A stretch of DNA of 57,693 nt, taken from positions 1-57,693 of the forward strand of contig PWJZ01000076.1 of the NCBI GenBank assembly GCA_003559855.1, read 5' to 3'. A program made the translations under genes and the position numbers. The DNA is from Bacteroidales bacterium (GTDB taxonomy: Bacteria > Bacteroidota > Bacteroidia > Bacteroidales > UBA7960). The notes beneath the pieces are model-generated. The model made no database searches, had not been told where the DNA came from, and saw only the letters and a program-made list of their open reading frames with translations. Each line of letters begins with the position of its first letter. Positions within the stretch are counted from its first letter, which is position 1. Shown one piece after another: positions 54,172-57,693 of the stretch.

Positions 54172-55998
54172 ATGGTAAAAATTGTTGTTTTGCGGTCGAA
54201 TATGCATAGATTCAGGGAAATAGTAAAACGTTTTCGTGCGGTTGTATTGTTTGCATCGGTGGTTTGCGTTGCCGGCTGTGCCAATGTTGTCGCTCCGCAT
54301 GGAGGACCTAAAGACGAGGATCCTCCTGAAGTCATCAGAAGTACCCCGCCTAATTATTCGACACACTATGACGGTTCGGATGTCAGGATATTCTTTAATG
54401 AGTACGTCAGGCTGCACAATTTGCATCAAAAAATGCTTGTTTCGCCACCCTTAAAAACAATGCCCGAAGTACGAATAAGAGGCAGGTCAATAATTATGAG
54501 TATTGATGAAGAGCTTGAAGAAAATACTACGTATAACTTTTTCTTTGGTGATGCAATACAGGATATAACCGAACATAATCCTATACCTAATTTTCAGTTT
54601 GTCGTATCTACCGGTGATTATGTGGATTCGCTTTCGGTAAGGGGAGAAGTGATTAATGCTTTTGATCTTAAACCGGCAGAAGGTGTTTATGTGATGATGT
54701 ATGACAATATTTACGACTCGGTACCCTACAAGGAATTGCCGGTATATATTTCAAGGACCGATAAGAAGGGAAGATTTGAGATCAATAACATGCGAAAGAA
54801 TGAATATATGATGTTTGCACTTAAAGATTTGAATTATAATTATATATATGATCAGCCTGACGAAAAGATAGCTTTCCTTGATTCGCTGGTTGTGCCCGAA
54901 TATGTGTTTCCTGAAGAAGAACCCGAAAATGATGAGGAAATAACCGCTGATGAACAGCAAGATGCAGAAGCTGATATGCAGGACGATGAAGATGACGTCT
55001 TAAAAGAAGAAAATGACTTGACGGATGAATACAGAAAAAAAGAAACTGCCTTTTATAAATTGCGAATGTTTAAAGAGGAAGATACAGTACAACGCATTTC
55101 AGCAGTAAGATATGCCGAACCGGGAAAATTGACCATTGAGTTTAGAATACCGTTCGATTCTGTTTATGTTGAAGAATACATGAACCCTTTTGACAGAGAC
55201 CATGAATGGAAAATAAGGGAGTTCTCTAAAAACAGAGATTCTCTGTTTATATGGCTTAATAACGTTGACAGAGATTCACTTTATCTTAAAGTGTGGGATG
55301 GTGATAATTTAATTGACACAGTGAAAAGGTCGCTGAGAGTGCGTGAAGATCGCCGGGTAAGAAGCGTTGAACCTCAACTGACCTTAACTTCAAATCACAG
55401 GGCAGGCAGACCTTTTAACTATTTTGATAGATTTGAGCTAACAACCAACAACCCTGTTAAAACTTTGGATACGACAAAAATAGAAATATTCATGAACGAT
55501 TCAATACCGGTAGAAAGCGTCTGGAAGTCTTTCGGGAAAGCTAACAGAAGATTTAAGTTTGATATGGAACTGGAGCAAGAAACCGAATATAAATTTATAA
55601 TACCCGATAGTACTTTTACAGATATTTTTGGATTTGCAAATAGTGATACATTGAGAGCTTCTTTTACAACTTCTAATTATGAAAGTTACGGTATAATTAT
55701 GCTTAACGTAACTTTACCTATCGAAGAAGAAAACTACATCCTTCAACTATTGGACAGACAGGATAAAATCCTCAAAGAAAAATTTATAAATAACAGCGGC
55801 GAATATCTGTTTCAACATTTATCTCCAGGTGATTACCGGTTTAAAGTGATACACGATAAAAATAATAGCGGCATATGGAATACGGGTAATTATCTTAGAG
55901 GGATTCAACCCGAGCCGGTTTATATTATTGACGAGAAAGTTAGTGTCAGGCAAAACTGGGAACACGAAGTGATATGGGATATAACCCGGCAGCCGTGA
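54172..55998 (+). CDS. Ig-like (Big_5) domain lipoprotein
   Basis: 608 residues. A lipobox VCVAGC (Cys about 36) follows a basic start and hydrophobic stretch. The mature part begins GGPKDEDPPEVIRSTPPNYS, the common opening of a Bacteroidetes lipoprotein family with a Big_5 Ig-like domain (to about residue 145). A beta-rich middle, a very acidic linker (about 243-285, EEEPENDEEITADEQ), and further beta domains follow. Residues near the end (HLSPGDYRFKVIHDKNNSGIW) resemble a carboxypeptidase-regulatory fold. The start could also be the ATG at 54202. Function is not known; cell-envelope location is clear. Confidence 0.85.
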   Translation: MVKIVVLRSNMHRFREIVKRFRAVVLFASVVCVAGCANVVAPHGGPKDEDPPEVIRSTPPNYSTHYDGSDVRIFFNEYVRLHNLHQKMLVSPPLKTMPEVRIRGRSIIMSIDEELEENTTYNFFFGDAIQDITEHNPIPNFQFVVSTGDYVDSLSVRGEVINAFDLKPAEGVYVMMYDNIYDSVPYKELPVYISRTDKKGRFEINNMRKNEYMMFALKDLNYNYIYDQPDEKIAFLDSLVVPEYVFPEEEPENDEEITADEQQDAEADMQDDEDDVLKEENDLTDEYRKKETAFYKLRMFKEEDTVQRISAVRYAEPGKLTIEFRIPFDSVYVEEYMNPFDRDHEWKIREFSKNRDSLFIWLNNVDRDSLYLKVWDGDNLIDTVKRSLRVREDRRVRSVEPQLTLTSNHRAGRPFNYFDRFELTTNNPVKTLDTTKIEIFMNDSIPVESVWKSFGKANRRFKFDMELEQETEYKFIIPDSTFTDIFGFANSDTLRASFTTSNYESYGIIMLNVTLPIEEENYILQLLDRQDKILKEKFINNSGEYLFQHLSPGDYRFKVIHDKNNSGIWNTGNYLRGIQPEPVYIIDEKVSVRQNWEHEVIWDITRQP

Positions 55999-56020
55999 CG
56001 TTTTGGTTTATTGTTTGCAA

Positions 56021-56048
56021 AAATCCCAAATTTAAAATCCCAAACCTT
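56021..56048. repeat. Four heptamers of AAATCCC type
   Basis: AAATCCC, AAATTTA, AAATCCC and AAACCTT in tandem, the complement of the GGGATTT units at 31799. Noncoding. Confidence 0.55.
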
Positions 56049-56289
56049 GCACCATGTTTTGCGAGCAAAAGGAATTCAAATAAATTAAACCTCAATCAGA
56101 TAACTAAAAAGAACTTGTTTTTTTTGTTACACAGTGTTACACAATCTAGACTGAAATTTTAAATTTATTAACACTACTGTTCGATTAAATTTTTTTAAGC
56201 CTTCAGAATCTCAATATTAATACATTATTCTGTTAAAGTTGACAGTATTGGAGGTAATATTTACTTTTATTATATTTAATTCTATTTGT

Positions 56290-56328
56290 GTTCGTGATCT
56301 TGCTCCGCTCGGCAGGGATTTGGGATTT
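56290..56328. repeat. Dispersed 39-bp repeat, copy 2
   Basis: 36 of 39 bases match 31774-31812 in the same orientation. Both copies are in spacers, and both run into GGGATTT-type sequence. Confidence 0.65.
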
Positions 56329-56426
56329 AATAAAATGGAAAATCTTTTAGGGCTTGAGTTTTAAAAAAGTTTATTTTTGAGTCAAAATTTTTTATAAACC
56401 GGTTAAATCATAAAGTCTTTATAATA

Positions 56427-56834
56427 ATGAAAACAACTCATGTTGAGCACATAGGGATAGCTGTAAACAATCTTGAAGAGTCGGTAAAATTTTATGAAGA
56501 TGTTTTGGGTTTGCAATGTTATGGTATAGAAGAAGTAAAAGATCAAAAAGTACGGACGGCTTTTTTTCGTGTTGGTCAGACTAAGGTAGAGTTGCTTGAA
56601 TCAACAGACCCTGAAGGACCTATTGGGAAGTTCATTGAGAAGCGAGGCCAGGGTGTTCATCACCTGGCTTTTGCAACTGAAAATCTGGAAAGCACACTTG
56701 AAGATCTTGAAAAAAAAGGAATACAACTTATAGACAAAGAACCACGTAAAGGAGCCGAAGGGCTTGATATTGCTTTTTTACATCCAAAATCTACAGGAGG
56801 AGTTCTTATTGAGCTATGTGAAAATAAAGGTTAG
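56427..56834 (+). CDS. mce: Methylmalonyl-CoA epimerase
   Basis: Vicinal-oxygen-chelate enzyme interconverting (R)- and (S)-methylmalonyl-CoA on the succinate-propionate route; 135 residues, normal size. Metal ligands are expected at His8 (VEHIGIAV), in GVHHLAFA and in LIELCE. Catalytic glutamates lie in VELLEST and at the C-terminal Glu. Alternatives within the VOC family (glyoxalase I) are less likely because of the block DPEGPIGKFIEKRGQGVHHLAF. The methylmalonyl-CoA mutase genes are not in the window. It ends with TAG. Confidence 0.92.
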   Translation: MKTTHVEHIGIAVNNLEESVKFYEDVLGLQCYGIEEVKDQKVRTAFFRVGQTKVELLESTDPEGPIGKFIEKRGQGVHHLAFATENLESTLEDLEKKGIQLIDKEPRKGAEGLDIAFLHPKSTGGVLIELCENKG

Positions 56835-56881
56835 GAGTTTTATGAACAGGTTTCGGTGAATGCGGATTCCGTAGAAATGAT

Positions 56882-57367
56882 TCATATATTAAATCTGTTA
56901 TCGCTCTTTTTATCCGCTAATTTGCCTATATTCTTTTCCAGCCAGCCTATTTTGCTCTCTTCTTCAGAATTGAATTGTGCAACATAGGGTTTTATATCCA
57001 AAAGTGGTGTGCCGTCGACAATGTCAACATTTTTGATATGAAGAATATTTTTTTCAATTTTTTCAAGTTTTACTACAGATATGCCAATTGAGTTTGGCCT
57101 GCTGGAGGCACGTGTGGCAAATACGCCCCTTGAGGTTTCATCCATATAAGGTATTACCGTCAGTGAAAACTCTTTTGACAAGTGAAAATGATATATCAGT
57201 ATAATGTGAGAGAAACCGTCAAGGCTTTTCAATCCTTCAACATATTCATCAAACAGCTCAACTTTTCCTTCAATATCTTTGCCTCCCGTCGGCTGAATTG
57301 GCATGGCTTTGGGTTCTTTGAAAGGGGAGTGGATTATTCCGATTGGAGTGAAGGTCATATTTTTCAT
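56882..57367 (-). CDS. trmO: tRNA (N6-threonylcarbamoyladenosine37-N6)-methyltransferase TrmO
   Basis: SAM-dependent methylase acting on t6A37 of some tRNAs; 161 residues, the short form lacking the C-terminal domain of the E. coli protein. Family blocks are PIGIIHSPFKEPKAMPIQP and GVFATRASSRPNSIGISVVKL. IVDGTPLLDIKPYV closes the beta-barrel fold. It is convergent with mce, which ends 47 bases away. Confidence 0.92.
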   Translation of the reverse strand: MKNMTFTPIGIIHSPFKEPKAMPIQPTGGKDIEGKVELFDEYVEGLKSLDGFSHIILIYHFHLSKEFSLTVIPYMDETSRGVFATRASSRPNSIGISVVKLEKIEKNILHIKNVDIVDGTPLLDIKPYVAQFNSEEESKIGWLEKNIGKLADKKSDNRFNI

Positions 57368-57597
57368 AAAATGTATTTTTAATAGAACAATGATGACGCT
57401 GATTTACCTTGTGGAATAGAATATAAATTCAAATCATATAACCAAAATAAACAGTATTCCACAGGGTGAACAGCTTTATAAGGATTTCTTTGTAATCTGC
57501 TTCTGTTTTTCAAGTTTATCATTTGATTGATTTCAATTATATGCATGCCGTCTGGTATTTTTAGTTAATACTCTAAGCCTTATAAAATAAAGTTTTA

Positions 57598-57667
57598 ACC
57601 ACTCGTTAACCGTTGAGCGAAAGCGAAATCCCGACCCTTCGGGATTACTCGTCACACGTTACTTATT
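57598..57667. repeat. Dispersed 55-bp hairpin element, copy 2 (reverse orientation), plus heptamers
   Basis: 57598-57652 is the reverse complement of 31585-31639 with one mismatch. Heptamers (ACTCGTC, ACACGTT, ACTTATT) continue to 57667. It lies in the terminal 326-base stretch (57368-57693), in which no gene was recognised. Confidence 0.7.
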
Positions 57668-57693
57668 TATTCTTCCAGATGACCTTGCAAAAA

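Larger units (their letters stand above)
55999..56426. other. Spacer with heptamers and dispersed repeat, no gene
   Basis: 428 bases. AAATCCC-type heptamers lie at 56021-56048 and the second copy of the 39-bp dispersed repeat at 56290-56328. A 62-codon open frame at its start is an extension of spacer sequence and was not called. Confidence 0.55.

Overview
The window is AT-rich chromosomal DNA from an anaerobic, fermentative member of the Bacteroidetes (probably Bacteroidales). This rests on: a porP-gldKLMN type IX secretion (T9SS) cluster; two secreted C25 cysteine peptidases with T9SS C-terminal sorting domains; the SDR-type threonine dehydrogenase typical of this phylum; a TonB receptor with a carboxypeptidase-like N-terminal domain; and many promoters of the Bacteroidetes -7 type (TAnnTTTG). 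Anaerobic life is suggested by NAD-linked formate dehydrogenase, formate-THF ligase, class I Fe-S fumarase, methylmalonyl-CoA epimerase and tryptophanase. No tRNA, rRNA, CRISPR array, prophage or intact insertion sequence was recognised.

Layout. 1-290: 5' part of a secreted protein leaving the window. 562-4852: dnaX, then the divergent tdh/kbl pair (threonine to glycine plus acetyl-CoA). 5041-8771: MerR regulator, an MFS transporter with a large periplasmic insertion, and hldD for LPS heptose. 8831-17254 (minus): a C1 region with a three-subunit NAD-linked formate dehydrogenase (NuoE-like, NuoF-like, molybdopterin subunit), folD and fhs. With tdh/kbl it connects formate, folate C1 units and glycine. 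17748-20583: His-rich small exported protein and TonB receptor, probably for metal uptake. 20788-28606 (minus): two gingipain-like peptidases sharing a 73-residue repeat. 28994-31508 (minus): LolC/E-like permease, methyltransferase, rbfA. 31959-33578: fumarase. 33725-39855 (minus): T9SS core operon porP-gldK-gldL-gldM-gldN. 40338-45548 (minus): queG, ruvB, M16 peptidase. 45790-57367: mixed genes (LuxE-like acyl-activating enzyme, mntP, tnaA, two SDR/epimerases, CBS protein, rlmN, polysaccharide deacetylase, Ig-like lipoprotein, methylmalonyl-CoA epimerase, trmO).

Most notable observations. (1) dnaX carries an A10-G run at the end of the clamp-loader core. Slippage by one base in either direction reaches a stop within 15 codons, so a short gamma form beside full-length tau is predicted. 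(2) gldK, a core T9SS lipoprotein gene, is split by one in-frame amber codon, although two T9SS cargo genes lie nearby. (3) Many spacers are built from degenerate 7-bp periodic sequence, and some carry longer dispersed repeats, including a 55-bp hairpin element present twice in opposite orientation with one mismatch. (4) The MFS transporter has about 205 extra residues between its last two membrane helices. (5) Repeat units in one C25 peptidase are almost identical at DNA level, which suggests recent duplication or gene conversion.
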